64,000 nt of DNA from Chryseolinea soli (lineage in GTDB: Bacteria > Bacteroidota > Bacteroidia > Cytophagales > Cyclobacteriaceae). The stretch spans positions 7,688,001 to 7,752,000 of the forward strand of contig NZ_CP032382.1 of assembly GCF_003589925.1 (NCBI RefSeq), given 5' to 3'. Each line of letters starts with the position of its first letter. Position 1 is the first letter of the stretch. A program made the translations under genes and the position numbers. Below, piece by piece: positions 7,734 to 16,201 of this stretch. Under the pieces are notes generated by a model that was not told the DNA's origin, made no database searches, and was given only the letters and a program-made list of their open reading frames with translations.

Positions 7734-10700
7734 TCAATTTTTTTCAAACACAAAAATAACATTCGAGGTAAACTTTGCATCATCCTGCTGCGCTACTTTT
7801 AGACCGTGTTTCCGGGCAAGGGATGTAAGGTTTTGGCCCGAAACAAAATTCAGGGCATTGACCGACTTGTTGAACTTGAGGAGCTTCACCGAGAAGAATT
7901 CCGTGAGCTTCGTACCCTTGTGGCGCTCTTTCAGATCGGCATTGCCATCGCGCACAATGAGTTTGCCGCCAGGGTTCAACGCCTCGAAACACCGCGTCAG
8001 CAAGGCTTCCTGTGCATTTGTTTCCAGGTAGTGCAGCACGTCGCTGATGATGATCACGTCATATTTCTCCAACGGAAATTGTGTGACGTCGGCGCAGAAG
8101 AAATTCAAACGCCCGGTTCGCGCGTAACCATGACGGGCCGTCTCGATCTTATCTTCATCATAATCCACGCCGGTGATGATGCGCTCCGGTGAAAGGAATT
8201 GCAGCATATAGCCGAGAAATCCGTAGCCGCAGCCAAGGTCCAGGATGGTCGCTTTATGCGGGATCATGCGATGAAAAGGCTCGTAATTCTTCTCCAACCG
8301 CAGTTTCACGCGCATATACCACTCCAACACCGGGCCCTTGTAGAGATAATTCGAGATCAACCGATGGGCAAAATAATCCGGCGTTTCGATCTCGTTCGCC
8401 AGGGCCGCATATTCTTGCTTGAAATAGCGACTGATCCCCTTGGTGCGCTCGGAATAGGTTGCTCCAAAACGAGGATCGTTGGGTTCGATGCGCGGAAGAA
8501 ATTTCAGGGTGAGTTCGCCTTTGTTGAGATAGAACGTTCCCTTGGGAATGGCATCCGCTGCCCCATGAATGAGTAACGGCTGAATGGCGACACCGAGTTC
8601 CTCGGCCATAAAGAATGCTCCCTTATGAAAGCGCCGCAGCTTGCCGTCCTCGGATCGCGTGCCCTCGGGGAACACGACCACAGAATATCCCTCGTCCACA
8701 CGCGCCTGCAATCGCTCGATGCCCTCTTCGGCTCCCTCCGTCACCGGGTAGTAATCAGCCAATCGCACAACCCCGCCAAATACGGGCGATTTCCAAACCC
8801 ACTCGTTGGTGAGCAAAATCAGTTTGGGATGGAGCAAGGTGGAAAGCAAAATATCGAGCACCGACGAGTGATTGGCAATGATCACACTGGCTTTTGAAAA
8901 CGTATCCGGCTGGCGACCGATCACTCTTTTCTTCACGGTGGGTTCGAAAAAGATGAGCGCCCAGGTGATGTACCGGATCAGGGTATGATACACGATCTTT
9001 ATTTTCTTTTTCCCGAAAGGGATCAAGCGAAAAACAAATCCGATCAACGTAAGTGCTATGGCACCGAGAACAAAAAATCCATAAGTAAAACCCGTGCGCA
9101 AAATCCCAACCCAGGTCCTTGGTCCAAAGCCTTTCTTTGTGCGATTCGTGATGAGCCAGCGAAACAAATACGGCTCCAGCGTCTGCGACATGATAAACAC
9201 GCAGACAATGCCGATGATGGAGATAGAAGCAATGGACCGCAGGGCCGGGTGCTTGGCAAAGATCAACACGCCCAACCCGGCAATGGTGGTGGCCGCCGAC
9301 AACAATATGGAGATGCGAATCGACGGGAGGTTTTTCCTGCCATAGGCATATTCCTGTTGCAACCCGTCCATGATGAAAATGCTGTAGTCGTCGCCCAAGC
9401 CAAAAATGAACGTCGACACCATCACGTTGATGATGTTGAATTCAATACCCGCCAGTGCCATGATGCCGAGGATCCAGATCCAGGTAATGAACATGGGCAC
9501 AAAGGTGATGAGGGTGAGCTCAATGCGGCCAAACGAAAGGAACAACGCCCCAAACACCAACAGGGCGGTGAAGGTGACGATGAAATTAAAATCCGCGTGC
9601 ACATACTCCACAAAAAGATTGGTGAGCATCTGGCGATCGAACGACTGTGCGGGGGTGGCTTCCAGTTGTTTGTAGACAAACGGTTTCCTTGCCGGGTCGA
9701 CGTTGGCCAGCGAGATCACGGTCGCGCGGCCATCCTTTTCAATGATGTAGTCATCAAAAAATGCTGCCCGGATGCCAGACATGTCTTCCGAAGAAGCCGG
9801 TTGATAGGCCTTGGTGATGAGTTGATCAAAGTTGTCGATCACCTGTTGTGAAAACTTCAATGCCGTGGCTTCCTTTTTCACGGCGGCCATCACCGTTTCT
9901 TTTCTTTGAGGTGACCAGAATTCATTCCAACGGGCGATGCGCACGCGTTGGAGCGAATCGGAAATGAGGAAGAGCGATACGGAGGAAAATTTATGAAGGG
10001 CGTGGGTGTCTTTCAACGATTGCAATACCGGGGTGGCTTGCTCATTTTTCCTGAGGGCCTCTTCGAGTGTACGTCCCGTCGAAACAACATAGACTGCGCT
10101 GAGCGAAGCTTTGTTTACCTTCTCCAAACGCTCCTGGGCCTGGCGTGTCTCTTCATGCATGAAGTTCAACTTACCCATGTCGCTGTTGAAAGAAACGCGT
10201 CCTGCGAAGTAGAGAAAAACAGGGGTTGCCAGGAGAATGATGATCACCATCACTTTAGGCGATTCGAACTGCAACAGCAGGCGCTCGATTCTTCCTTCCT
10301 CCTCTGCATGAACGGGGAACATTTGCGCGGAAATAAAATGCGGCAGAAAAATCAGCGAACACAATGACGCCCCGATCAGACTGAACGCTGCAAACAAACC
10401 CAGGTCACGCAAAACCGCCGCGTTAGCAAACTGCAGACAGAAAAACGCCAGCACCGTGGTGGCACTGCCCAGCGTCATGGGGGCCACCAGGTCTTTGATG
10501 ACCAGCTTCACATCGTGGGTGTGCTTCAGGTGAGCCAGGAAATGCAACGAATAGTTTACGGCAATGCCCAGGATGACCGAACCCGCCGCCAGGGCCAGGA
10601 TGGAGACCGTTCCCTTCAACAGATAGATACAACAAAGCGAAAACACACCGCCAAACAGCACGGGGATCAGAATCAGAAACGGCACGCGTTTCTTCCTGAA

Positions 10701-11567
10701 ATAGCCAATCAGCAACACGGCCAGCAACACGACCATCAGGCTCACCGTGAGCATCGAGTCGCTGCGCAATTGTGTAGCATTGCCTACCGCCACAGCCGAC
10801 GCCCCAAAGTAAGACGACATCACCGGCGAATTGACGGGTGTGGTCTCTTCGACGATCTGGTTCAGCGCGGCAATAAATTTTGTATTGTTGCCCGTTTCAC
10901 TGGGGCCGTACACCGGCTGAATAAAAAATAGCAAATGCCGGTGATCCTTCGTGATGATGTAACCATCGTACAATTCAAAATTTTCGTCATACTGGAGTTG
11001 ACGCAGTTTCTTTAAAGCCAGGAAAGAAAAACCCAACGGATCCTGTACAATGATCTTTTTCAACGCCATGCCCGCCGGCGAGATCAATTGCTGATAATTT
11101 TCATTCAATATCTTTTGAACATTCTCCGGGCGACTCAAGGAATCCAACTGCCGGTAGTCTTTTTCATCGAGGAAGATGGGCAGTTGCGTTTGGATGGCGC
11201 GGAACACTTCCATCACCTTCTCGTCGTCGACCCGCGTCACCATTTGCTTCACATAGGGTTTCAGGTCCGTGTCGATGCGGGCGGCGATGGCTTCGGCACG
11301 GGCGATGAGGCTGTCGGGTTCGGGTGTGGTGGTGCTGTCTTTCACCGACACCATCATCACCATGCGCTCCACGAATTTGGAGTTCTTAAAAACGTAGTTC
11401 AGTTCCTCCACCCGGGGGTCGTCCGGGAAAAATTTGGTGATATCTTCTTCCAGTTCGATCTGTGATGCGCCCGCCGCCAACAAGGCGAACAGCCCCAGGA
11501 ACACCGCCCAGAACAAGGGCTTGCGCCGCTGAAAGAAATCGTACAGGGAAAGAAAGATCCGGGCCAT
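7734..11567 (-). CDS. Trifunctional MMPL/RND exporter - lysophospholipid acyltransferase - SAM methyltransferase fusion
   Basis: One 1277-residue polypeptide carries three units. Residues 1 to about 820 form an RND/MMPL exporter: TM1 near 17-35, a periplasmic loop, a TM bundle near 270-420, a second loop (about 465-650) and a second TM bundle near 660-810. A PlsC-like acyltransferase follows, with NHSSVLD (His-x4-Asp, near 895-901) and FPEGTRS (near 963). The C-terminal class I methyltransferase has DLGCGYGFLG near 1107 and a GVDYDE acidic strand end. It starts two bases after the DUF2062 frame and belongs to the pigment operon. Export or outer-membrane delivery of an acylated aryl polyene is the likely job. 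Such three-part fusions are known in Bacteroidota; which domain acts on which substrate is not known to me. Confidence 0.9.
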   Translation of the reverse strand: MARIFLSLYDFFQRRKPLFWAVFLGLFALLAAGASQIELEEDITKFFPDDPRVEELNYVFKNSKFVERMVMMVSVKDSTTTPEPDSLIARAEAIAARIDTDLKPYVKQMVTRVDDEKVMEVFRAIQTQLPIFLDEKDYRQLDSLSRPENVQKILNENYQQLISPAGMALKKIIVQDPLGFSFLALKKLRQLQYDENFELYDGYIITKDHRHLLFFIQPVYGPSETGNNTKFIAALNQIVEETTPVNSPVMSSYFGASAVAVGNATQLRSDSMLTVSLMVVLLAVLLIGYFRKKRVPFLILIPVLFGGVFSLCCIYLLKGTVSILALAAGSVILGIAVNYSLHFLAHLKHTHDVKLVIKDLVAPMTLGSATTVLAFFCLQFANAAVLRDLGLFAAFSLIGASLCSLIFLPHFISAQMFPVHAEEEGRIERLLLQFESPKVMVIIILLATPVFLYFAGRVSFNSDMGKLNFMHEETRQAQERLEKVNKASLSAVYVVSTGRTLEEALRKNEQATPVLQSLKDTHALHKFSSVSLFLISDSLQRVRIARWNEFWSPQRKETVMAAVKKEATALKFSQQVIDNFDQLITKAYQPASSEDMSGIRAAFFDDYIIEKDGRATVISLANVDPARKPFVYKQLEATPAQSFDRQMLTNLFVEYVHADFNFIVTFTALLVFGALFLSFGRIELTLITFVPMFITWIWILGIMALAGIEFNIINVMVSTFIFGLGDDYSIFIMDGLQQEYAYGRKNLPSIRISILLSAATTIAGLGVLIFAKHPALRSIASISIIGIVCVFIMSQTLEPYLFRWLITNRTKKGFGPRTWVGILRTGFTYGFFVLGAIALTLIGFVFRLIPFGKKKIKIVYHTLIRYITWALIFFEPTVKKRVIGRQPDTFSKASVIIANHSSVLDILLSTLLHPKLILLTNEWVWKSPVFGGVVRLADYYPVTEGAEEGIERLQARVDEGYSVVVFPEGTRSEDGKLRRFHKGAFFMAEELGVAIQPLLIHGAADAIPKGTFYLNKGELTLKFLPRIEPNDPRFGATYSERTKGISRYFKQEYAALANEIETPDYFAHRLISNYLYKGPVLEWYMRVKLRLEKNYEPFHRMIPHKATILDLGCGYGFLGYMLQFLSPERIITGVDYDEDKIETARHGYARTGRLNFFCADVTQFPLEKYDVIIISDVLHYLETNAQEALLTRCFEALNPGGKLIVRDGNADLKERHKGTKLTEFFSVKLLKFNKSVNALNFVSGQNLTSLARKHGLKVAQQDDAKFTSNVIFVFEKN

Positions 11568-11569
11568 AA

Positions 11570-11905
11570 TCAGGATTGCCGACGCTTAAAGAGTTTCAAC
11601 CCCACGTAGGTCAATCCCCCAAAAATAACACCTGCCACGACAGCCAGCGTGGTGGCACCGAGAACATATTGGAAAAAGTTTTGCCACATCAGCTCCAGCG
11701 TGATGTCCTTGCTGAACGAGAGGTACTGTGCCTTCTCGCCCATCCAAATCCGGCCTGTGTAATGGCTCAAAAAGAGGATGACCGGGATCATGGGCGGTAT
11801 GCTGATGTTGGCCGCGATAATGACCAGCGCCTTGTTCAATTTCAAAGCAAACGATAGCGCTATGGCAATGATCAACTGAAATCCCCACAAGGGAACGATG
11901 CCCAT
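11570..11905 (-). CDS. DUF2062 domain (C-terminal part of a split GT2-DUF2062 protein)
   Basis: The 111 residues from the ATG at 11905 are a DUF2062 membrane domain with two or three hydrophobic helices and the hallmark MGIVPLWGFQ and NISIPPMIP. The frame is open upstream to 11998 and encodes further family-like sequence (EFSEFVREQLFAEHESD, then ALSVGFGIF), so the ATG at 11905 lies inside the domain and is a poor start. Adding one base to the A run at 11990-12000 would fuse it in frame to the glycosyltransferase at 11920-12750. I read the two as one gene split by a frameshift, sequencing error or transcriptional slippage. Such fusions occur in flexirubin-type clusters. Confidence 0.8.
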   Translation of the reverse strand: MGIVPLWGFQLIIAIALSFALKLNKALVIIAANISIPPMIPVILFLSHYTGRIWMGEKAQYLSFSKDITLELMWQNFFQYVLGATTLAVVAGVIFGGLTYVGLKLFKRRQS

Positions 11906-11919
11906 AAAAATACCAAAGC

Positions 11920-12750
11920 CTACCGAGAGGGCTTTGACGGCGTCGGATTCATGCTCCGCGAATAACTGCTCGCGGACGAACTCACTGAATTTTTTTTTTT
12001 AAAGCTCCTGAAGAAGTCGCGGGGGTGGATGTACAACAGGGCGATGGTGACCAGGAACGTGTTTAAAATGCTGATGCGCGTAAAATCCTTGAACGGCCGG
12101 AAATGCGAAATCCGCTCTTCGCGGGGCGCATAGAAAACCCGCACCGGCACTTCCGCCATCTCGATGCCGCGCCACGACGAACGCACCAGCACCTCGATCT
12201 CGAATTCGAATTTCCGCGTGATGAAAGAAGTCCTTTCTAACAGTTTCACCGGGTAAAGCCGGTAGCCGCTTTGTGTGTCGTTGCGTTTCAACCCTGTCTC
12301 CACCCAAAACCAGAAGTTGGAGAACTTGTGCCCAAAGCTGCTCTTGCCCGGCACGCTGGCCTGGTCCATGTTGCGCACACCAATGATCACTGCCGCCGGA
12401 TGCTCTTCCAATGCTGTGATGAATTTGGGAAGGTCCACGGCAAAGTGTTGTCCATCCGAATCGATCGTAATAGCATAGTCGTATCCCATATCCACGGCGC
12501 GCTTAAACCCTTGCCGCAGGGCGTAACCTTTTCCTTTGTTGGGGAGATAACTGACGAGATCGATTTGAGGAAATTGTTTTAAGATTTCAGGCGTAGAATC
12601 CGTCGCGCCGTCGCAGACCACGATCACCTGGTCGGTATATTCCAACACGTCGCGGATCACCTGGCCGACCGTCTGTTCATTGTTGTAGGTCGGTACCAGT
12701 ACGCATACTTTCTTTTGCTTACATAACGCTTGGAATGCTGCTGGTTCCAT
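11920..12750 (-). CDS. Family 2 glycosyltransferase (N-terminal part of split GT2-DUF2062 gene)
   Basis: From the ATG at 12750 (TGATG overlap with the dehydratase gene) the frame encodes 276 residues. VCVLVPTYNNEQTVGQVI starts the GT-A fold, VVCDGATDSTPEIL follows, and ITIDSDGQH holds the metal-binding DxD-type segment, resembling dolichol-phosphate-sugar synthases. Real family sequence continues to DFFRSFKKK; after the A11 run the last 27 residues (Ser-rich) look like out-of-frame noise and end at 11920. A longer upstream extension to 12825 is open but only overlaps the dehydratase. It may glycosylate the pigment or a lipid carrier in the pathway. Whether the protein is made full length depends on the A-run. 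Confidence 0.85.
   Translation of the reverse strand: MEPAAFQALCKQKKVCVLVPTYNNEQTVGQVIRDVLEYTDQVIVVCDGATDSTPEILKQFPQIDLVSYLPNKGKGYALRQGFKRAVDMGYDYAITIDSDGQHFAVDLPKFITALEEHPAAVIIGVRNMDQASVPGKSSFGHKFSNFWFWVETGLKRNDTQSGYRLYPVKLLERTSFITRKFEFEIEVLVRSSWRGIEMAEVPVRVFYAPREERISHFRPFKDFTRISILNTFLVTIALLYIHPRDFFRSFKKKNSVSSSASSYSRSMNPTPSKPSR
11990..12000 (-). other. A11 homopolymer at the GT2/DUF2062 junction
   Basis: The coding strand has TTT, then eleven A residues, then TTC. Eleven A leave the two domains in different frames; twelve (or nine) would join them as FKKKKFSEFV. Runs of this length favour RNA polymerase slippage and are also classic sequencing-error sites. Confidence 0.85.
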
Positions 12751-13118
12751 CAGGCAATTTTCAGCGTGGCTTTTAATTTGAAGAAGGTGACCGCACCGGC
12801 AAACAGCGTGGCGTTCACGATCCATTGGCCGGGCTCCTCCGTATAAGAAAGACTGGCCTCAACATCTTTGTTCTGATCGGGGTTGATCACAGAAAGAAAC
12901 TTCATGTTATCGGCTTCGGCGATGCGCAAGGTCTTTTTGGTGGTGACCTCCATCAACTCGCGTACGATCTGCATCATGCACACCCCGGGCACGATGGGCA
13001 AGCCGGGAAAGTGACCCTCGAAGATCTTGTGGTCGCGGCGGAGGGCAAGCGTGGCTTTCACGGTGCCGGGTGTGGCTTCGTGGTGTGAGAGCGTATAAAA
13101 ATCGTTGAGCAACATCAT
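12750..13118 (-). CDS. FabZ/FabA-like hot-dog dehydratase (3-hydroxyacyl-ACP)
   Basis: The 122-residue protein has the hot-dog signature with catalytic His in FEGHFPGLPIVPGV (His36). The order of a loop, the long hot-dog helix (VPGVCMMQIVRELMEV) and a five-stranded sheet matches small thioester dehydratases. It would remove water from 3-hydroxyacyl-ACP to make each double bond of the polyene. ATGATG at 13118 gives two possible starts, the first overlapping the upstream stop by four bases. A second dehydratase of a different subtype lies at 22905, as in aryl polyene systems that use two. Confidence 0.85.
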   Translation of the reverse strand: MMLLNDFYTLSHHEATPGTVKATLALRRDHKIFEGHFPGLPIVPGVCMMQIVRELMEVTTKKTLRIAEADNMKFLSVINPDQNKDVEASLSYTEEPGQWIVNATLFAGAVTFFKLKATLKIA

Positions 13119-13738
13119 TCTTTTGTGATACGTGCCAGTTTAATCTGCATGTTGAACGTGTGGTGCTTCAGTTCCAGCATGTCCGGCGAGGGATAAGGCG
13201 AACCGGGCAGTAGCACCGTCACCTTGCGTTTCCGGGGAGCGCCCCATTCCAACCTGCGCAAAGAAGCACAATCTTTGCTGGTAATGAAATAGGCAGTTTC
13301 CTTTTTTTGCGCCACTCCAAAGAAAACCTCTTCTCCCTCCGTCCAGCGCTGGTAAACGCCTTGCCGGAACGGCAGCCCTAAAACCAGTTCAAAGTCCTTC
13401 CGAAGGGTTTGGATCACCGCTTTTTTGTTGAGCTGGTGGATGGCATTGTATACTTTAAAGTCGCCGTTGGTGAGGAACCCAAAGTCGAAGAACGTCACCC
13501 CGGCTTCGTTGGTGAACACCACACGGTAGGAGCTGTCGGGCATGTGTTTCACCAGCAGCAAGCCACTGATGTGCCTGCCCACCACGTCCACATCGGCATT
13601 GTACCACGAGGTGTTTACACGCGCCGGAACCACCTTGGCGGCGCAAACGGCATCGGGGGCCGTTGCTTGCAGCCCCTTGTAGTCGGACGCGCATCGCATG
13701 AGCAGAAGACAGCCGATGCTAAAGAGAAAACAGCGCAT
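13115..13738 (-). CDS. Putative envelope protein/lipoprotein of the pigment cluster
   Basis: The 207-residue product has a short hydrophobic N-terminus with Cys at 10 and 16 (FSIGC, LLMRC); neither is a perfect lipobox, but lipidation is plausible. The rest is predicted beta-rich, with alternating hydrophobic residues (DVVGRHISGLLLVKHM, YRVVFTNEAGVTFFDFGF). It sits directly after the LolA-like gene, overlapping by 20 bases, and before the dehydratase. By position it resembles the small outer-membrane acceptor proteins (LolB/DUF3261-like) found beside LolA-like carriers in aryl polyene clusters. That role is inferred from order and predicted fold, not from a recognised motif. Confidence 0.7.
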   Translation of the reverse strand: MRCFLFSIGCLLLMRCASDYKGLQATAPDAVCAAKVVPARVNTSWYNADVDVVGRHISGLLLVKHMPDSSYRVVFTNEAGVTFFDFGFLTNGDFKVYNAIHQLNKKAVIQTLRKDFELVLGLPFRQGVYQRWTEGEEVFFGVAQKKETAYFITSKDCASLRRLEWGAPRKRKVTVLLPGSPYPSPDMLELKHHTFNMQIKLARITKE

Positions 13739-14381
13739 CGGACAGGGTGGTGTTTAAGGTTTTGTCGGTAAACGAGATCACCGTTTTGTCGCCCGAGGGT
13801 TCATTCATTTCGATAGACCGGGCCGTGTAATCTTTTTTCTCCACCTGCAACACGATGGTTTGAAAGAATTCCTTCAACGCTTTCGAAGTGGGGGTCATCT
13901 CCAGCAAATAGCCTTTGTCGTTCTCGAACACTTTCGTGGTAAAATCTTTACTATCGAGGATGGTGCCCTGCACACAATCGATCATGATGCGATTGACCTG
14001 TTGAAAGAGCTTATTGGATTTTACGTTGATCCGGTTTTCTTTCTGATCGTTCTTGACGAGCATTTTGTCGCCGTTCATCACGATCAGGTAGTGAAAGGGC
14101 TTTTGATAATCGATGCGCACGCGGTTGCTGCGCTGAAACCAGAATTTACCGGTGGACGTGATCGTCTCCGTGAGTGCCGTCAGCGTTTTTACCTGGGTAA
14201 AGTTGCTGGTGATCGTCGACACTTTTGCCGACTCGGTGGCGAATTGTTTTTTGAACGCCGCCAGGTCGGCCACCGGTTTGAAGCCGGTGTATTGCGCTTT
14301 CGCGGGATGGGAAATCAGCAACCCGATGCTCATGAGCAATCCCAGCGTCTTGAAAAAAATGGTTGTTCTTATATCACGCAT
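13719..14381 (-). CDS. LolA-like periplasmic lipid carrier
   Basis: The 220-residue protein has a signal peptide ending near ISHPAKAQ, followed by a LolA-type open-barrel pattern: VSTITSNFTQVKT, GKFWFQRSNRVRIDYQKP and KVFENDKGYLLEMTP. The tryptophan-phenylalanine-Arg pattern after the early helix is characteristic of LolA relatives, which shield acyl chains between inner and outer membrane. It overlaps the deacetylase gene by eight bases and the next gene by 20. In this cluster the cargo is more likely the aryl polyene lipid delivered by the MMPL exporter than ordinary lipoproteins. A housekeeping lolA is expected elsewhere. Confidence 0.85.
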   Translation of the reverse strand: MRDIRTTIFFKTLGLLMSIGLLISHPAKAQYTGFKPVADLAAFKKQFATESAKVSTITSNFTQVKTLTALTETITSTGKFWFQRSNRVRIDYQKPFHYLIVMNGDKMLVKNDQKENRINVKSNKLFQQVNRIMIDCVQGTILDSKDFTTKVFENDKGYLLEMTPTSKALKEFFQTIVLQVEKKDYTARSIEMNEPSGDKTVISFTDKTLNTTLSDALFSL

Positions 14382-15147
14382 ATGCTCGCTCGTTCAATAA
14401 TTCATCTACCCTCACAATTTTCAATCCACGTTTTGCCACGTGATCCAGGAACGCGGGGAGTATCTCCAGGGTGATATCACAGTAGTCATGAAACAGCACG
14501 ACGTCGCCACCTTTCAGGGATTTTGTCACGCGCTGCATCAACATGGCGGCGTCCTTGCTCACGGTGTCGAATGACCGCACGCTCCACCCGATGGTTTTGT
14601 ATCCGCCCTTCTTCACGGCTGAGGCCAGCATGGGGTTGGTCACGCCATAGGGAGGGCGAAAGAAAGCGGGTCTTGCCCCAATGGTTTCTTCGATGACCTT
14701 GTCGGTATCGGTCAACTCTTTGCCTATTTGCGCAGCGGTCTGCAGATCGAACGTGGCGGCATGCCAGTAGCTATGATTGCAGACCAAGTGGCCTGCGGAA
14801 TGGATCTCTTTTGTTAATTGAGGATGAGCAGCAATGCGGTTGCCGATGCAGAAGAACGCTGCCTTCACGCCGCGCGTCTTTAAGATCTCCAGGGCTTTCT
14901 CGGTGTTGCCCGGAATAGGCCCATCATCGAACGTGATGGCGATGCTGTTGGACGCTTGATCACCCTTGTATCGCACCGGGAGAAAAAACTGCGCCGACAA
15001 TACCGAGGTCCCATATCCGACTATACCTAAGTAAATAATCGCCAGGATCAAATAGCACCACCACGGCAAAGTTTCCATGGCATCGTACACCAGTATGGCT
15101 GCCAGGGTAACGATGAACACGATCGTGATGGTTTTGTATTTCAGCAT
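14374..15147 (-). CDS. Polysaccharide deacetylase family (NodB-fold) membrane protein
   Basis: The 257-residue protein has an N-terminal membrane pair (about 5-22 and 30-50) followed by a carbohydrate esterase 4 domain. Motif 1 is TFDDGP at 72-77 and motif 2 is HSYWH at 125-129 (metal His ligands). FFRPPYGVTNP (motif 3) and DVVLFHDY (motif 5-like His) also appear. It would deacetylate a sugar amide in the envelope, in a metal-dependent manner. Overlaps of seven and eight bases with its neighbours place it firmly in the pigment operon. Its substrate here may be an N-acetylated sugar added by the GT2 protein; this is inference. Confidence 0.88.
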   Translation of the reverse strand: MLKYKTITIVFIVTLAAILVYDAMETLPWWCYLILAIIYLGIVGYGTSVLSAQFFLPVRYKGDQASNSIAITFDDGPIPGNTEKALEILKTRGVKAAFFCIGNRIAAHPQLTKEIHSAGHLVCNHSYWHAATFDLQTAAQIGKELTDTDKVIEETIGARPAFFRPPYGVTNPMLASAVKKGGYKTIGWSVRSFDTVSKDAAMLMQRVTKSLKGGDVVLFHDYCDITLEILPAFLDHVAKRGLKIVRVDELLNERAYA

Positions 15148-16169
15148 GCTTCGAGTAAAATCAACGAGTGGTATTTACCAAAGTAAGAATTAAAGATCAG
15201 CACGCGTTGCAGCGGCCGGTTGGCTTTTCCGATCGACACGCTTTCCGGAACGGTTTGGGCTTCGATCATCCGTGCCGCCAGCCACACGGCAAATGCGGTG
15301 GCCGTGGGATATTCACCAGAAAGATGTTTGAAGTAGCCCTTGGCGCTGGAAGGGAAAAGTGAGCCGGCTGTGTTTTGTAAAACTTCTTCATCTGAAGCGT
15401 CGCCTTGTGTTCCCATTAAAAGCAAGTCAATGTCTGCTGTCTTCAGATTGGCATCGGCTAAAAATTGATGAACGCCATTGTTCAATGCCGTTTCGTCGGC
15501 ATGATAAAATGTTGCGAGGGAATGGATCGAGACCTTGTCCTTACTGCTCTTCTCTCCTGACAAAACAAAATACGCTACGCCTTCTCCGTTTATGGCACCG
15601 GCGTGGTGTTCGTCTTTGAAGATTCCAAAGCGTTTTTGAATGGCGTGACTGGTGTCGGTGATCTCGTCGGCGGCACCCACCAAAAAATGCTGGGCGGGGG
15701 TTTCCTGCAATTCCATCAACGCATCCAGCAACGCATTCTCAAATGAAAATGCGCGCTGCGTATAGGTTTGATTGTAGCCCTGGCATTGCAACAACAAGGC
15801 TATCTGGGAGCCGATGGTGTTGTGTGTGGATTGGATGAACGGCGTCGGGTTGAGCGCATGCTCGACGTTGGTGATCATTTTGCTGAGGAAAATTCCGGTG
15901 TCCTCCAGGCATCCATAGCTGGTGCCGGTGATGATGCCGTCGGGAATAGTGATGCCAGCTTCTTTCAAGGCCATGCTGCCCGAGGCTACACCCATTTTCA
16001 AAATGCGGCTCATGCGGCGCAGTTGGCGCACGTCCATGTATTGCGTGTAGTCCGGTTCCACGCAGGTGAAGCGATTTCCGTTGGCCAGCACGGGCGTTTC
16101 CAGCAACGATGTTTCACCCCAGGTCTGCTGCGGTGAGATGTTGCCTTTGCCTTTGATGTAGATCGCCAT
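15141..16169 (-). CDS. Ketosynthase-like protein lacking the catalytic Cys (chain-length-factor type)
   Basis: The 342-residue protein has the thiolase/ketosynthase layout: a middle MSRILKMGVASGSMALKEAG helix, GIITGTSYG, and HNTIGSQIALLLQCQG. At the position of the usual nucleophile (TACSSS in its neighbour) it reads QRAFSFENALLDAL around residue 140, so the Cys is absent. The usual catalytic His motifs HGTGT and GHTLGASG are not preserved (YFKHLSGEYPTATAF). It is shorter than normal ketosynthases. It is probably a chain-length factor that pairs with one of the active ketosynthases, as in aryl polyene systems. It overlaps the deacetylase gene by seven bases. Confidence 0.82.
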   Translation of the reverse strand: MAIYIKGKGNISPQQTWGETSLLETPVLANGNRFTCVEPDYTQYMDVRQLRRMSRILKMGVASGSMALKEAGITIPDGIITGTSYGCLEDTGIFLSKMITNVEHALNPTPFIQSTHNTIGSQIALLLQCQGYNQTYTQRAFSFENALLDALMELQETPAQHFLVGAADEITDTSHAIQKRFGIFKDEHHAGAINGEGVAYFVLSGEKSSKDKVSIHSLATFYHADETALNNGVHQFLADANLKTADIDLLLMGTQGDASDEEVLQNTAGSLFPSSAKGYFKHLSGEYPTATAFAVWLAARMIEAQTVPESVSIGKANRPLQRVLIFNSYFGKYHSLILLEAC

Positions 16170-16201
16170 ACGCTATACTTTCGCCGACCGGAAGGGCCGT
16201 T

